This document shows, piece after piece, positions 23,708 through 35,568 of a stretch of DNA of 36,110 nucleotides. Under the pieces are notes generated by a model that had not been told where the DNA came from, did no database searches, and saw nothing but the letters and a program-made list of their open reading frames with translations. The translations under genes and the position numbers were made by a program. Source of the DNA: Bacillus sp. SKDU12. GTDB taxonomy: Bacteria; Bacillota; Bacilli; Bacillales; Bacillaceae. The stretch covers positions 1 through 36,110 of the forward strand of contig NZ_MSRC01000012.1 of assembly GCF_010093085.1 (NCBI RefSeq), read 5' to 3'. The first letter of the stretch is position 1. The number at the start of each line of letters is the position of its first letter.

Positions 23708-23745
23708 AAAAAAACACGGTCAGTTTCAACTGAACCGTGTTTTTT
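23708..23745. terminator. Bidirectional terminator at the end of gnt
   Basis: AAACACGGT and ACCGTGTTT arms with an inner CAGTTTCAACTG stem, with A-runs and T-runs on both sides. It serves gntZ and the convergent small ORF. Confidence 0.85.
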
Positions 23746-23749
23746 CATC

Positions 23750-23896
23750 TTACTTCTTCTTTCGTCTCAAAAAGAGAAACAGCAATAACATAATCACCCA
23801 AACAACAGGAGACATAAGTAATGTTTTAAATATCATAAACAGTGATACAATAATAGCTAGAAACAGCCCCCAAGAAAATAACGTAAAAGTTGACAT
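23750..23896 (-). CDS. 48-aa small membrane protein
   Basis: A short frame on the minus strand, start ATG 23896 with GGAG eight bases upstream, stop at 23752-23750. The protein begins MSTFTLFSWGLFLAIIVSLF, has two hydrophobic stretches (about 5-22 and 27-43) and ends with a basic RRKKK tail, as expected for a small inner-membrane protein with a cytoplasmic positive end. It ends 5 bp from a terminator that works in both directions. No family recognised. Confidence 0.55.
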   Translation of the reverse strand: MSTFTLFSWGLFLAIIVSLFMIFKTLLMSPVVWVIMLLLFLFLRRKKK

Positions 23897-24178
23897 GCTT
23901 GTTGCTCCGTTCTATTTTTACCTTTTATATCGGTTTATTGAATGAGAACTGAAGGTATACGTTCAAATCGTATCTTTCTGCCCCTTGCTCATGAGGTCAT
24001 GAAATGTTCAAATGCCTAAAACGGACTGATATTCTGATTCACAATAGTCCGAGAAAACCTTATCTAATTGAGAAACAGCCTATATTTACATTCTCATCTG
24101 CTTGAAATGATATGCCAAAACTCTTCCTATCATACCTTAAATAAGATGAAAAAAAGTAAGTGAATAATGGGTTTTGGC
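23897..24178. other. Intergenic stretch upstream of the ahpC promoter, no gene seen
   Basis: AT-rich spacer. It contains a small CGGACT/AGTCCG inverted repeat (24025-24054) without a T-tract. No open frame with a ribosome site and no RNA motif could be supported. Confidence 0.4.
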
Positions 24179-24232
24179 TTGACAAAAAATATATATTAAT
24201 TAATAATTGATATATAATTAGAATTATTATTG
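24179..24232 (+). promoter_or_regulatory. ahpC promoter with PerR-box-like operator
   Basis: TTAGAATTATTATTG (24218-24232) matches 12 of 14 defined positions of the PerR box TTATAATNATTATAA. A TATAAT at 24213-24218 overlaps it and is the best -10. A perfect TTGACA at 24179-24184 is too far from that hexamer, so the exact promoter pair is unsettled. PerR control of ahpC is established in B. subtilis. Confidence 0.75.
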
Positions 24233-24276
24233 AAAGCGATTCTGCTTTCAAATACATTTTAGGAGGAATATACATT

Positions 24277-24840
24277 ATGTCTTTAATCGGTAAAGAAGTA
24301 CTTCCATTCGAAGCAACAGCATTCAAAAACGGTGAATTCATCGATGTAACAAACGAAGATTTGAAAGGCCAATGGAGCGTATTCTGCTTCTACCCAGCAG
24401 ATTTCTCTTTCGTATGCCCAACTGAACTTGAAGATCTTCAAGAGCAATATGCAACTCTTAAAGAATTAGGTGTGGAAGTATACTCTGTTTCTACAGATAC
24501 TCACTTCGTACACAAAGGCTGGCATGACAGCTCTGAAAAAATCGGCAAAATCACTTACGCAATGATCGGTGATCCATCTCAAACGATCTCTCGCAACTTC
24601 GACGTTCTTGACGAAGAATCTGGTCTTGCTGACCGCGGAACTTTCATCATCGATCCAGATGGCGTTATCCAAACTGTTGAAATCAATGCAGGCGGTATCG
24701 GCCGTGACGCAAGCAACCTGATCAGCAAAGTAAAAGCAGCACAATACGTACGTCAAAACCCAGGCGAAGTTTGCCCGGCTAAATGGGAAGAAGGCGGCGA
24801 AACTCTTACACCTAGCCTTGATCTAGTAGGTAAAATCTAA
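24277..24840 (+). CDS. ahpC: Alkyl hydroperoxide reductase, peroxiredoxin subunit
   Basis: A 187-aa typical two-Cys peroxiredoxin that reduces hydrogen peroxide and organic hydroperoxides. Peroxidatic Cys47 lies in [10 protein letters not shown], and resolving Cys166 in GEVCPAKWE. Length and sequence are those of AhpC. Ribosome site AGGAGGA precedes the start. Codon use is strongly biased towards highly expressed codons (many CTT, GGT/GGC, AAA). It is co-transcribed with ahpF, 13 bp downstream, and is controlled through the PerR-like box upstream. Confidence 0.97.
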   Translation: MSLIGKEVLPFEATAFKNGEFIDVTNEDLKGQWSVFCFYPADFSFVCPTELEDLQEQYATLKELGVEVYSVSTDTHFVHKGWHDSSEKIGKITYAMIGDPSQTISRNFDVLDEESGLADRGTFIIDPDGVIQTVEINAGGIGRDASNLISKVKAAQYVRQNPGEVCPAKWEEGGETLTPSLDLVGKI

Positions 24841-24853
24841 GGAGTGCATTCCA

Positions 24854-26383
24854 TTGGTACTTGATGCAAATATCAAAGCACAATTAAATCAATACATGCA
24901 GCTAATTGAGAATGACATTGTTCTCAAAGTGAGCGCAGGCGAAGATGACGTTTCTAAGGATATGCTGGCTCTCGTTGATGAACTGGCTTCCATGTCATCT
25001 AAAATCTCAGTTGAAAAAGCTGAATTAAACAGAACACCAAGCTTTAGTGTCAATCGTGTCGGAGAAGATACTGGCGTTACATTCGCCGGTATCCCTCTTG
25101 GCCACGAATTCACATCATTAGTCTTGGCGCTGCTCCAAGTGAGCGGCAGACCGCCTAAGGTAGACCAAAAAGTCATTGACCAGGTGAAGAAGATCAGTGG
25201 TGAATACCACTTTGAATCTTATATCAGCCTGACATGCCACAACTGTCCTGATGTTGTACAAGCTTTAAACATGATGAGCGTGCTGAACCCGAACATTACA
25301 CACACAATGATCGACGGTGCGGCATTCAAATCAGAAGTTGAAAGCAAAAATATCATGGCAGTGCCGACGGTTTACCTGAATGGCGAATCCTTCGGAAGCG
25401 GCCGTATGACGCTTGAAGAAATTCTTGCCAAAATGGGCAGCGGCTCAGACGCATCTGAGTTTGCTGACAAAGAGCCGTTTGACGTTCTTGTTGTCGGAGG
25501 CGGACCTGCTGGTGCAAGTGCAGCAATCTACACTGCGCGTAAAGGCATCCGCACTGGTGTTGTCGCTGAACGCTTCGGCGGACAGGTACTCGACACAATG
25601 AGCATCGAAAACTTCATCAGCGTCAAAGCGACGGAAGGACCGAAGCTTGCTGCAAGTCTTGAAGAGCACGTGAAGGAATATGATATTGATGTCATGAACC
25701 TTCAACGCGCCAAACGCCTTGAGAAGAAAGACTTGTTTGAGCTTGAACTTGAAAATGGCGCTGTCCTGAAAAGTAAAACAGTGATCCTCTCAACAGGTGC
25801 CCGCTGGCGCAATGTCAACGTACCTGGTGAACAAGAGTTCAAAAACAAAGGTGTCGCATACTGCCCGCACTGTGATGGACCATTGTTTGAAGGCAAAGAC
25901 GTAGCCGTTATCGGCGGCGGAAACTCTGGAATCGAAGCAGCGATTGACCTTGCAGGTATCGTCAATCACGTGACTGTGCTAGAGTTCGCACCGGAACTGA
26001 AAGCAGACGAAGTTCTGCAAAAACGTCTCTACAGCCTGCCAAACGTCACTGTGCACAAAAATGCACAAACAAAAGAAATCACAGGCGATCAAAGCGTAAA
26101 CGGCATCACGTTCGTTGACCGCGAAACAGGCGAAGAAAAACACGTTGAACTTCAAGGTGTCTTCGTCCAAATCGGTCTCGTGCCAAACACAGAATGGTTA
26201 GACGAAACTGTCGAACGCAACCGCATCGGCGAAATCGTAGTCGATAAAAGCGGCGCGACAAGCGTCCCAGGCCTATTCGCTGCAGGGGACTGCACAGATG
26301 GCCCGTACAACCAAATCATTATTTCCATGGGATCAGGTGCAACTGCCGCTCTCGGCGCGTTTGATTACCTAATCCGTAACTAA
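24854..26383 (+). CDS. ahpF: Alkyl hydroperoxide reductase, flavoprotein subunit
   Basis: A 509-aa NADH-dependent FAD disulfide reductase that recycles AhpC. The N-terminal double thioredoxin-like domain has redox pair Cys128/Cys131 (CHNC). The FAD site [17 protein letters not shown] is at about 212-228, the second redox pair Cys337/Cys340 in YCPHCDGP, the NADH site [11 protein letters not shown] near 353, and the C-terminal FAD motif [13 protein letters not shown] near 475. It starts with TTG at 24854 (reads [10 protein letters not shown]...), after AAGGAGTG and 13 bp from the ahpC stop. A terminator follows. Confidence 0.97.
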   Translation: MVLDANIKAQLNQYMQLIENDIVLKVSAGEDDVSKDMLALVDELASMSSKISVEKAELNRTPSFSVNRVGEDTGVTFAGIPLGHEFTSLVLALLQVSGRPPKVDQKVIDQVKKISGEYHFESYISLTCHNCPDVVQALNMMSVLNPNITHTMIDGAAFKSEVESKNIMAVPTVYLNGESFGSGRMTLEEILAKMGSGSDASEFADKEPFDVLVVGGGPAGASAAIYTARKGIRTGVVAERFGGQVLDTMSIENFISVKATEGPKLAASLEEHVKEYDIDVMNLQRAKRLEKKDLFELELENGAVLKSKTVILSTGARWRNVNVPGEQEFKNKGVAYCPHCDGPLFEGKDVAVIGGGNSGIEAAIDLAGIVNHVTVLEFAPELKADEVLQKRLYSLPNVTVHKNAQTKEITGDQSVNGITFVDRETGEEKHVELQGVFVQIGLVPNTEWLDETVERNRIGEIVVDKSGATSVPGLFAAGDCTDGPYNQIIISMGSGATAALGAFDYLIRN

Positions 26384-26389
26384 TACAAG

Positions 26390-26429
26390 AAAGCCGCAAT
26401 ATTGCCAGATTGGCAGATTGCGGCTTTTT
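26390..26429. terminator. Terminator after ahpF
   Basis: AAAGCCGCAAT and ATTGCGGCTTTTT arms around an inner TTGCCA-GAT-TGGCA hairpin. Also placed to end the convergent bglA transcript. Confidence 0.85.
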
Positions 26430-26473
26430 CTAATTCCCGGCACTCGGTAAAAGCGCTCGATTCAGGCCGTCGC

Positions 26474-29798
<3,325 letters not shown>

Positions 29799-29816
29799 TT
29801 CCACCCACCCCTTCGT

Positions 29817-29831
29817 TCGGTTACGCTTTCA
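29817..29831. promoter_or_regulatory. Candidate cre at the start of the PTS transcript
   Basis: Read on the minus strand ATGAAAGCGTAACCG fits WTGNAANCGNWNNCW with one mismatch at the last position. It lies just downstream of the -10 of the permease promoter. Confidence 0.5.
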
Positions 29832-29859
29832 TTATAATTGTACCGGTATAATTTATCAA
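29831..29859 (-). promoter_or_regulatory. Sigma-A promoter of the PTS-bglA operon
   Basis: On the minus strand TTGATA (29859-29854), a 17-bp spacer and a perfect TATAAT (29836-29831), about 33 bp from the start codon. Confidence 0.8.
29837..29852. promoter_or_regulatory. Candidate operator filling the promoter spacer
   Basis: ATTGTACCGGTATAAT is a palindrome with one mismatched pair, exactly between the -35 and -10 boxes of the permease promoter. It is the likely binding site of the divergent GntR/HutC-type protein; assignment is by position. Confidence 0.6.
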
Positions 29860-29892
29860 TACCCAAATAAAATATTTATACATAAACTATAA

Positions 29893-29915
29893 GTGTAAGC
29901 GGTTTATGCTATAAT
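29893..29915 (+). promoter_or_regulatory. Extended -10 promoter of yydK with cre-like site
   Basis: TG-C-TATAAT (29907-29915) is an extended -10; no good -35 is visible. GTGTAAGCGGTTTAT (29893-29907) is cre-like with two mismatches. Confidence 0.45.
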
Positions 29916-29954
29916 TTTGACAAATGAAACTAAACAAACAAATAAGGAGTGCGT

Positions 29955-30665
29955 ATGTTAAAGTACCAGCAAATTGCAGCGGAGATTGAAAAATATATAG
30001 AAGAACATCAGCTCAAACAGGGAGACAAACTGCCTGTACTAGAAACCCTCATGGCCCAGTTTGAAGTCAGCAAAAGCACCATTACAAAATCCCTGGATCT
30101 ATTAGAGCAAAAAGGGGCGATCTACCAGCTCAGAGGAAGCGGCATCTTCGTCAGAAAGCATAAACGAAAAGGCTACCTCAGCCTTCTGACCAATCAAGGC
30201 TTTAAAAAAGACCTCGAAGATTTCAACGTCACCTCAAAAGTCATTGAGCTAGACGTGAGAAAGCCGACACCGGAAGCGGCAGAAAACCTGAACATCGGAG
30301 TTGACGAGGACATCTACTATGTCAAAAGGGTCCGCTGCATCAACGGCCAAACCCTTTGCTACGAAGAATCCTATTACAACAAATCCATCGTAACGTATTT
30401 AAACAACGAAATTGTCTCCCACTCGATCTTCCATTACATCCGGGAAGGGCTGGGATTGAAAATTGGCTTTTCTGATTTGTTTCTCCATGTGGGACAGCTT
30501 AATGAAGAGGAAGCGAAGTATTTAGAGCTAGAGGCTGGACTGCCGAAGCTGTATATAGAAAGTATATTTCATCTGACGAATGGAATTCCGTTCGACTTCT
30601 CGAAGATTTCATATAATTATCAGCAGTCGCAGTTTGTGGTGCAGGCGAATAGCTTTTTGTTGTAA
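29955..30665 (+). CDS. yydK: GntR/HutC-family regulator of the beta-glucoside operon
   Basis: A 236-aa regulator. ATG 29955 (MLKYQQIAAEIEKYI...) follows AAGGAGTG and is preferred over GTG 29949. It has a winged helix-turn-helix at about 5-68 (FEVSKSTITKSLDLLEQKGAIYQLRGSGIFV, quoted in part as FEVSKSTITKSLDLL) and a UTRA effector domain at about 85-230 (YYVKRVRCINGQTLCYEESYY, in part YYVKRVRCINGQ). UTRA-domain repressors usually sense sugar phosphates. It is divergent from the PTS-bglA operon and probably represses it through the palindrome in the promoter spacer. Confidence 0.88.
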   Translation: MLKYQQIAAEIEKYIEEHQLKQGDKLPVLETLMAQFEVSKSTITKSLDLLEQKGAIYQLRGSGIFVRKHKRKGYLSLLTNQGFKKDLEDFNVTSKVIELDVRKPTPEAAENLNIGVDEDIYYVKRVRCINGQTLCYEESYYNKSIVTYLNNEIVSHSIFHYIREGLGLKIGFSDLFLHVGQLNEEEAKYLELEAGLPKLYIESIFHLTNGIPFDFSKISYNYQQSQFVVQANSFLL

Positions 30666-30705
30666 AGTGATTCTAAAGGACAAATAACTACAGAAGGCGG
30701 TCAAC

Positions 30706-30867
30706 ATGTACAAAATCATCATCCCTGCAATTCTAGCCATCTTCGTGCTCTGGATACTATTACAGATTTCACTAGAGATGAGTATCGTTAAAAATCCAAT
30801 GAACTACTTTATCGTATTCATTATCTTTTTCCTCTTTATAAAGATGGTGAAGGAGCGACAGCAGTAG
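30706..30867 (+). CDS. 53-aa small membrane protein
   Basis: A frame of 53 codons from ATG 30706, with AAGGCGG six to seven bases upstream, to TAG 30867. Two hydrophobic helices (about 4-21 and 33-46) surround a short polar loop, and the C-terminus is KMVKERQQ. It lies 41 bp after yydK and directly before a strong terminator, so it is likely co-transcribed with yydK. It occupies the spot where I recall the yydFGHIJ operon in 168. No family recognised. Confidence 0.6.
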   Translation: MYKIIIPAILAIFVLWILLQISLEMSIVKNPMNYFIVFIIFFLFIKMVKERQQ

Positions 30868-30876
30868 TTTGCTTCG

Positions 30877-30907
30877 AAACCAGATTCGGATTGGAATCTG
30901 GTTTTTT
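30877..30907 (+). terminator. Terminator after yydK and the small membrane ORF
   Basis: AAACCAGATTC (30877-30887) pairs with GAATCTGGTTT (30894 onward), followed by a T-run. Confidence 0.88.
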
Positions 30908-31067
30908 GTATTTTATTCACCCATCCTCACCCACCTCTGCATCTCTTCCCCTCATTTCCATTGTCTCTAAAAGCAGTTATGCGGTACTATCATATAAAGG
31001 TATAATGATGAAAAATACATGCACGTGCTCATAAATAGGGATTATTCTAAAAAGGGGATGGACGGTT

Positions 31068-32993
31068 TTGGAAAGCAAGTACTTAGACCTGCTCGCACAA
31101 AAATATGATTGTGAAGAAAAAGTGGTAACGGAAATCATTAATTTGAAAGCGATACTGAACCTGCCAAAAGGGACCGAGCATTTTGTCAGTGATTTACATG
31201 GGGAGTACCAGGCCTTCCAGCACGTGCTGCGTAATGGTTCAGGACGAGTAAAAGAGAAGATACGCGATATTTTCAGCGGCGTCATTTTCGACCGAGAAAT
31301 TGATGAATTAGCCGCATTGGTCTATTATCCCGAAGACAAACTGAAGTTAATCAAACATGACTTTGATACGCAAGAGGGACTAAACGAATGGTATAAAGAA
31401 ACGATTAACCGGATGATTAAGCTCGTTTCTTATTGCTCCTCCAAGTACACCCGCTCCAAACTGCGCAAAGCACTGCCTGCCCAGTTTGCTTATATTACGG
31501 AGGAGCTGCTGTACAAAACAGAGCAAGCTGCAAATAAGGAGCAATATTACTCCGAAATCATTGATCAGATCATTGAACTTGGACAAGCGGATAAGCTCAT
31601 CTCCGGTCTTGCTTACAGTGTTCAGAGATTAGTGGTCGACCATCTGCATGTTGTCGGCGATATTTATGACCGCGGACCGCAACCGGACAGAATTATGGAA
31701 GAACTGATCAACTATCATTCGGTCGACATTCAGTGGGGAAATCACGATGTCCTTTGGATCGGCGCCTACGCCGGTTCCAAAGTATGCCTGGCCAATATTA
31801 TCCGTATTTGCGCCCGTTATGACAATCTAGATATTATAGAAGACGTATACGGCATCAATCTAAGACCGCTGCTGAACCTTGCGGAAAAATATTACGATGA
31901 TAACCCAGCGTTCCGGCCAAAAGCAGTCGAAAACAGGCCAGAAGCTGAGATTAAGCAAATCACAAAAATCCATCAAGCGATTGCCATGATCCAATTCAAG
32001 CTTGAGAGCCCGATTATCAAGAGACGGCGGAACTTTAATATGGAGGAACGGCTGTTATTAGAGAAAATAGATTATGACAGAAACGAAATCACGCTGCACG
32101 GAAAAACATATCAGCTGGAAAACACCTGCTTTGCGACGGTGAATCCAGAACAGCCAGATCAGCTATTAGAGGAAGAAGCAGAAGTCATAGACAAGCTGCT
32201 ATTCTCTGTCCAGCATTCCGAAAAGCTGGGCCGCCATATGAATTTTATGATGAAAAAAGGCAGCCTTTATTTAAAATACAACGGAAACCTGTTAATTCAC
32301 GGCTGTATTCCTGTCGATGAAAACGGCAATATGGAAACGATGATGATTGAGGATAAACCGTATGCGGGGCGTGAGCTGCTCGATGTATTTGAACGGTTCT
32401 TACGGGAAGCGTTTGCCCACCCGGAAGAAACCGACGATCTGGCGACAGATATGACCTGGTATTTATGGACAGGCGAGCACTCCTCCCTCTTCGGAAAACG
32501 TGCCATGACGACATTTGAGCGTTATTTCATCAAAGAAAAGGAAACGCATAAAGAGAAGAAAAATCCGTATTACTATTTACGCGAAGACGAGGCAACCTGC
32601 CGAAACATCCTGGCAGAATTCGGCCTCAATCCAGATCATGGCCATATCATCAACGGCCATACACCCGTAAAAGAAATCGAAGGAGAAGACCCAATCAAAG
32701 CAAACGGGAAAATGATCGTCATCGACGGCGGCTTCTCCAAAGCCTACCAATCCACAACAGGCATCGCCGGCTACACGCTGCTATACAACTCCTACGGCAT
32801 GCAGCTCGTCGCCCATAAACACTTCAACTCCAAGGCAGAAGTCCTAAACACCGGAACCGACGTCTTAACAGTGAAGCGATTAGTGGACAAAGAGCTAGAG
32901 CGGAAGAAAGTGAAAGAAACGAATGTCGGTGAGGAGTTGTTGCAGGAAGTTGCGATTTTGGAGAGTTTGCGGGAGTATCGGTATATGAAGTGA
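31068..32993 (+). CDS. fbp: Fructose-1,6-bisphosphatase, class III
   Basis: A 641-aa gluconeogenic enzyme that removes the 1-phosphate of fructose 1,6-bisphosphate. Class III enzymes are long metallophosphoesterase-type proteins peculiar to Firmicutes. Visible metal-binding motifs: [12 protein letters not shown] at about 41-52, [12 protein letters not shown] at about 197-208, WGNHDVLW at about 225-232, NGHTPVKE near 530 and DGGFSKAYQ near 555. It starts at TTG 31068 ([11 protein letters not shown]...), behind AAAAGGGG. The frame continues a few codons upstream (LKRGWTV) but reaches a TAA, so the longer start I recall being annotated for 168 is not available here. A terminator follows. Confidence 0.96.
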   Translation: MESKYLDLLAQKYDCEEKVVTEIINLKAILNLPKGTEHFVSDLHGEYQAFQHVLRNGSGRVKEKIRDIFSGVIFDREIDELAALVYYPEDKLKLIKHDFDTQEGLNEWYKETINRMIKLVSYCSSKYTRSKLRKALPAQFAYITEELLYKTEQAANKEQYYSEIIDQIIELGQADKLISGLAYSVQRLVVDHLHVVGDIYDRGPQPDRIMEELINYHSVDIQWGNHDVLWIGAYAGSKVCLANIIRICARYDNLDIIEDVYGINLRPLLNLAEKYYDDNPAFRPKAVENRPEAEIKQITKIHQAIAMIQFKLESPIIKRRRNFNMEERLLLEKIDYDRNEITLHGKTYQLENTCFATVNPEQPDQLLEEEAEVIDKLLFSVQHSEKLGRHMNFMMKKGSLYLKYNGNLLIHGCIPVDENGNMETMMIEDKPYAGRELLDVFERFLREAFAHPEETDDLATDMTWYLWTGEHSSLFGKRAMTTFERYFIKEKETHKEKKNPYYYLREDEATCRNILAEFGLNPDHGHIINGHTPVKEIEGEDPIKANGKMIVIDGGFSKAYQSTTGIAGYTLLYNSYGMQLVAHKHFNSKAEVLNTGTDVLTVKRLVDKELERKKVKETNVGEELLQEVAILESLREYRYMK

Positions 32994-33000
32994 AGGGATG

Positions 33001-33035
33001 GGGTTCAGGGGTTATTCTCTCTGGGCTCTTTTTTT
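33001..33035 (+). terminator. Terminator after fbp
   Basis: GGGTTCAGGGG (33001-33011) pairs with TCTCTGGGCTC (33018-33028) using several G-T pairs, followed by seven T residues. Confidence 0.7.
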
Positions 33036-33102
33036 CATTTAACACAGAAAAATGCTAACAGGGTCTTTTTCTTAACATTTAAATTCGTAAATATATTAAT
33101 AA

Positions 33103-33264
33103 TACAAAGCAATTATTGAAAGTCGGCTATTTTACAAAAATGAATTATCCCGATATCAAATCACTCGAGAAAGAATTTATGAAGTAACATGAAGAAGAAC
33201 AGGAATCGCTACAGACGCATTGAAAGAGAGCTCTTATTTCTATAGTAGGGTCTACCTCGAGTAA
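33103..33264 (+). pseudogene. Decayed fragment with one internal stop
   Basis: One frame reads KAIIESRLFYKNELSRYQ then ITRERIYEVT, a TGA at 33190-33192, then RRTGIATDALKESSYFYSR to a TAA at 33262-33264. Continuity of protein-like sequence on both sides of a single stop suggests a recently broken gene end, perhaps from a phage or plasmid regulator. It has no start or ribosome site. Family not identified. Confidence 0.4.
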
Positions 33265-33348
33265 GTTTCGTTTTTCAAGTATAGGGAGGGAGCAGTTATC
33301 GCTCTAAACTTCCTATATACGATAAATATCATATTTCTATCTCTCCAT

Positions 33349-33654
33349 CTAAAACGCTTGGAAATTTTCCTTAAATTGTTTTTCGTATTGTTTATATTCT
33401 TCTATTAGCCCTTTTTTGCCTAGAATGCTCTAAACGCTAGTTCTGATAATGAGCGTCTATGCTACTTGTTCAAAATCTTCACTTGATTGCTCTAACACTT
33501 TTTCTAGTGTTTAACTGTTTTAGGCACTACTTTTCCTCCACAGCTTTACGTTGATCAAACCTTTCTTGTGCTTGCGGTAGCGTTTTTGGTATTCACGAAT
33601 TTCAGCTGTCTTAAATATTCACGCATATAACGTCTAACTTCTTAGTTCAGCCAT
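33349..33654 (-). pseudogene. Frameshifted remnant 2 of a mobile-element-like operon
   Basis: It begins with ATG 33654, overlapping the end of the upstream remnant by 8 bp. Pieces in different frames read MAELRS, RYMREYLR, TAEIREYQKRYRKH, and near the end LIEEYKQYEKQFKENFQAF before a stop at 33351-33349. This is a highly charged helical protein broken by several indels and stops. It resembles small accessory proteins of plasmids or conjugative elements in style only. Confidence 0.45.
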
Positions 33655-34080
33655 TATCCTTCACCCAATTCATTAATTGCTGTTCTGTGTCTGCTACTAC
33701 TTGCTCTGCATTAATAATTAATTGTTCCTGATGTTTATCATGCGGTCTGCTTCTGCCTTAACAGATTCCAGTTCTTCTTTATTACGTTCTAAACTGCGAT
33801 TTTTACATAGCTTATGTTCAAGTCGTGATTTATAGCCTTGTAAGTCTCTAATTTATTAAGTGCTTCAACCGTTCACGATCTAACTGATTTGCTACTATAC
33901 TTTGCAAGTAATAATAACGGTATTCTAATTGTTTAGCTTCTAAAACATCACCTTTTTCCAATGCCGATACATGCTTTACCCATAGTTTCTTATACTCTTT
34001 TGTATTAGTATTGAGTTTCTTTTTAATTGTGTGTACCTCTTCCTGCGTCACTTGGATTTTCCCTTTTTGCTTTTTGTCAT
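33647..34080 (-). pseudogene. Frameshifted remnant 1 of a mobile-element-like operon
   Basis: It begins at ATG 34080 with AGGAGGA just upstream (MTKSKKGK...), shifts frame after about ten codons, continues as a 67-codon stretch (QEEVHTIKKKLNTNTKEYKK and QLEYRYYYLQSIVANQLDRE) to a stop near 33856, then in other frames as YKSRLEHKLCKNRSLERNKE, ELESVKAEADRMIN and EQLIINAEQVVADTEQQLMN ending WVKDNG at 33649-33647. Together these make a coiled-coil-like protein of about 140 aa with at least three frameshifts. Confidence 0.5.
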
Positions 34081-34109
34081 TTATAAGTCCTCCTCGAATA
34101 TATAGAAAT

Positions 34110-34520
34110 TAAAAAACCCTACCTCGTATATCACTAAAGCGAGCTAAGGCTCATAAATTTTCTAAAAAGGCTTTTAAAGTATTTTCTGGTGCTTACCAAG
34201 GCCCAAACTAGAAATACATATAGATATAGAGTAAGTTTGTTTCAAAGGAGAACACAAATACAAGAGAACTAATTACCTTGTTCATACTTGTAATTATATA
34301 ATAACACCTTTTCCAAGTATTTATTAATGTAACTTCTATTGCAAACTTTAATTTATTGATTTATTAAACATATTCTCATTTTTTAACAAAATGCTATTTA
34401 CAGCTTTAATTTTAAATTTATAGCATAATATAATTATTATTGCTAATAATTATATTTTTATTATTTTCAAATATTTAATTTATAAATATCAATCCTCTAT
34501 CTTTGTTCAACAACATATCC
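34110..34520. other. AT-rich spacer upstream of the restriction locus, no gene seen
   Basis: Very AT-rich, especially 34350-34500. It lacks an open frame with a ribosome site. Together with 33040-34100 it forms the boundary between the fbp region and the horizontally acquired restriction genes. Confidence 0.4.
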
Positions 34521-34524
34521 AATG

Positions 34525-34553
34525 ATACTTATAGTATGTAGACTCAAAAGATT
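34525..34553. promoter_or_regulatory. C-box-like double operator upstream of the C gene
   Basis: ACTTATAGT (34527-34535, a perfect odd palindrome) is followed after ATGTA by GACTCAAAAGATT (34541-34553), a weaker second half-palindromic site. This two-site layout 45-70 bp before the start resembles the C boxes bound by restriction controller proteins, with a strong left and a weak right site. Confidence 0.55.
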
Positions 34554-34597
34554 CATGTGATTAAAATCATTATTAAGATAACAAGGAGTGGAATATA

Positions 34598-34813
34598 ATG
34601 AATGACCTTGAAGTTTTTGGGTCCTATTTAAGAACTATTAGAAGTGAAAAAAATTTATCTCAAGAAGAACTAGCTTTTCTATGTAATTTACACCGTACTT
34701 ATATTGGAGGTGTAGAAAGAGGTACAAGAAATATTAGCTTGCTTAACATTATAAAGATTGCCAAAGCTTTATCAGTTGATCCATCAAAGCTATTGGAATG
34801 CTTCGATAAGTGA
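34598..34813 (+). CDS. Controller (C) protein of a restriction-modification system
   Basis: A 71-aa XRE-type helix-turn-helix protein from ATG 34598, behind AAGGAG. It has the hallmark of restriction controller proteins: LSQEELAFLCNLHRTYIGGV followed by ERGTRNISLLNIIKIAKAL and a short VDPSKLLE end. Such proteins bind C boxes upstream of their own gene, activate the C-R transcript at low level and repress it at high level. This delays endonuclease synthesis when the system enters a new host. It is 22 bp upstream of the putative endonuclease gene and clearly co-transcribed. Confidence 0.85.
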   Translation: MNDLEVFGSYLRTIRSEKNLSQEELAFLCNLHRTYIGGVERGTRNISLLNIIKIAKALSVDPSKLLECFDK

Positions 34814-34835
34814 AAATGCTAAAGGAATGATTTGT

Positions 34836-35516
34836 ATGGAATTGTGTCTAAAAAGTATTAAGTCAAATTATAAATTTGCTGATATTCAGGATAAAAAATG
34901 TCACCTCCCTAAGAACCATGACGGAAAGTGTATTGAATTCCCTTTTGTAAGCCATTTGAAAAGTGTTAAAAAAACCGTAGCCGATAAAATTGTAAGGGAC
35001 TCCACTAATACAACAGGAGCAGCTTGGAAAAGTGACGATGCTGGGCCAAATAGGATATTAAGATGGGGTATGTTACTTGAAGATGATGAGCTGGTTAAAT
35101 ACGGTATTAATATGGTAAATCTTAAACCAGGTGTCCAAGCAAAACTGCGTGAAAAAGCTGCCCCTTATGATGATTGTATTGAAGTAGCTATAAAACTTAC
35201 TTGGCTAGTCTACTGCATGGAAGATGCACCGTTCCCTCCAGAAGATTTAAAGATATTTTTGGAGTTTTTCCATGGCCCTATAGATCAAGGCATTACAGTG
35301 TGCGAAATTTGTAAAGAAAAACTTTCATTTGAACTTTTTAATCAAGCACAACGAGGTAAGGCCGCTCTTGAAACTTGCCATAAAAACCCTCGAATACATA
35401 ACGCGAATAATGTTGGCTTTGGTCACAGAGAATGTAACATTGCTCAAGGAAATAAAACATTAGATGAGTTTTATGAATGGTTACAACTAATTTTAAAAAG
35501 AGCAGGAAGAATATAG
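34836..35516 (+). CDS. Putative HNH type II restriction endonuclease
   Basis: A 226-aa protein. ATG 34836 is preferred because AAAGGA lies nine bases upstream; the frame is open further up into the C gene. The C-terminal third shows an HNH/beta-beta-alpha-metal nuclease pattern: zinc-type Cys156/Cys159 (VCEICKEK), His182 in LETCHKNPR, Asn191/192, and His197/Cys200 in GFGHRECNIAQGNKT. A second small Cys/His cluster (Cys22, His23, His28, Cys32) is near the N-terminus. Direct coupling to a controller gene, and a methylase-like gene convergent on the other side, support a restriction enzyme. The recognition sequence cannot be inferred. Confidence 0.72.
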   Translation: MELCLKSIKSNYKFADIQDKKCHLPKNHDGKCIEFPFVSHLKSVKKTVADKIVRDSTNTTGAAWKSDDAGPNRILRWGMLLEDDELVKYGINMVNLKPGVQAKLREKAAPYDDCIEVAIKLTWLVYCMEDAPFPPEDLKIFLEFFHGPIDQGITVCEICKEKLSFELFNQAQRGKAALETCHKNPRIHNANNVGFGHRECNIAQGNKTLDEFYEWLQLILKRAGRI

Positions 35517-35568
35517 AACAAAGCACCCCGATTCGTTTATAGATACGAATCGGGGTGCTTTGTTATTT
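35517..35568. terminator. Strong bidirectional terminator between endonuclease and methylase genes
   Basis: A perfect 20-bp inverted repeat (35517-35536 and 35545-35564, core GCACCCCGATTCGT) with an 8-nt loop and A/T tails on both sides, located exactly between the two convergent genes. Confidence 0.9.

Noticed and set aside
24060..24341. 93-aa minus-strand frame across the ahpC promoter
   Set aside because: It covers the promoter, operator and start of ahpC antisense, has no ribosome site and no recognisable family.
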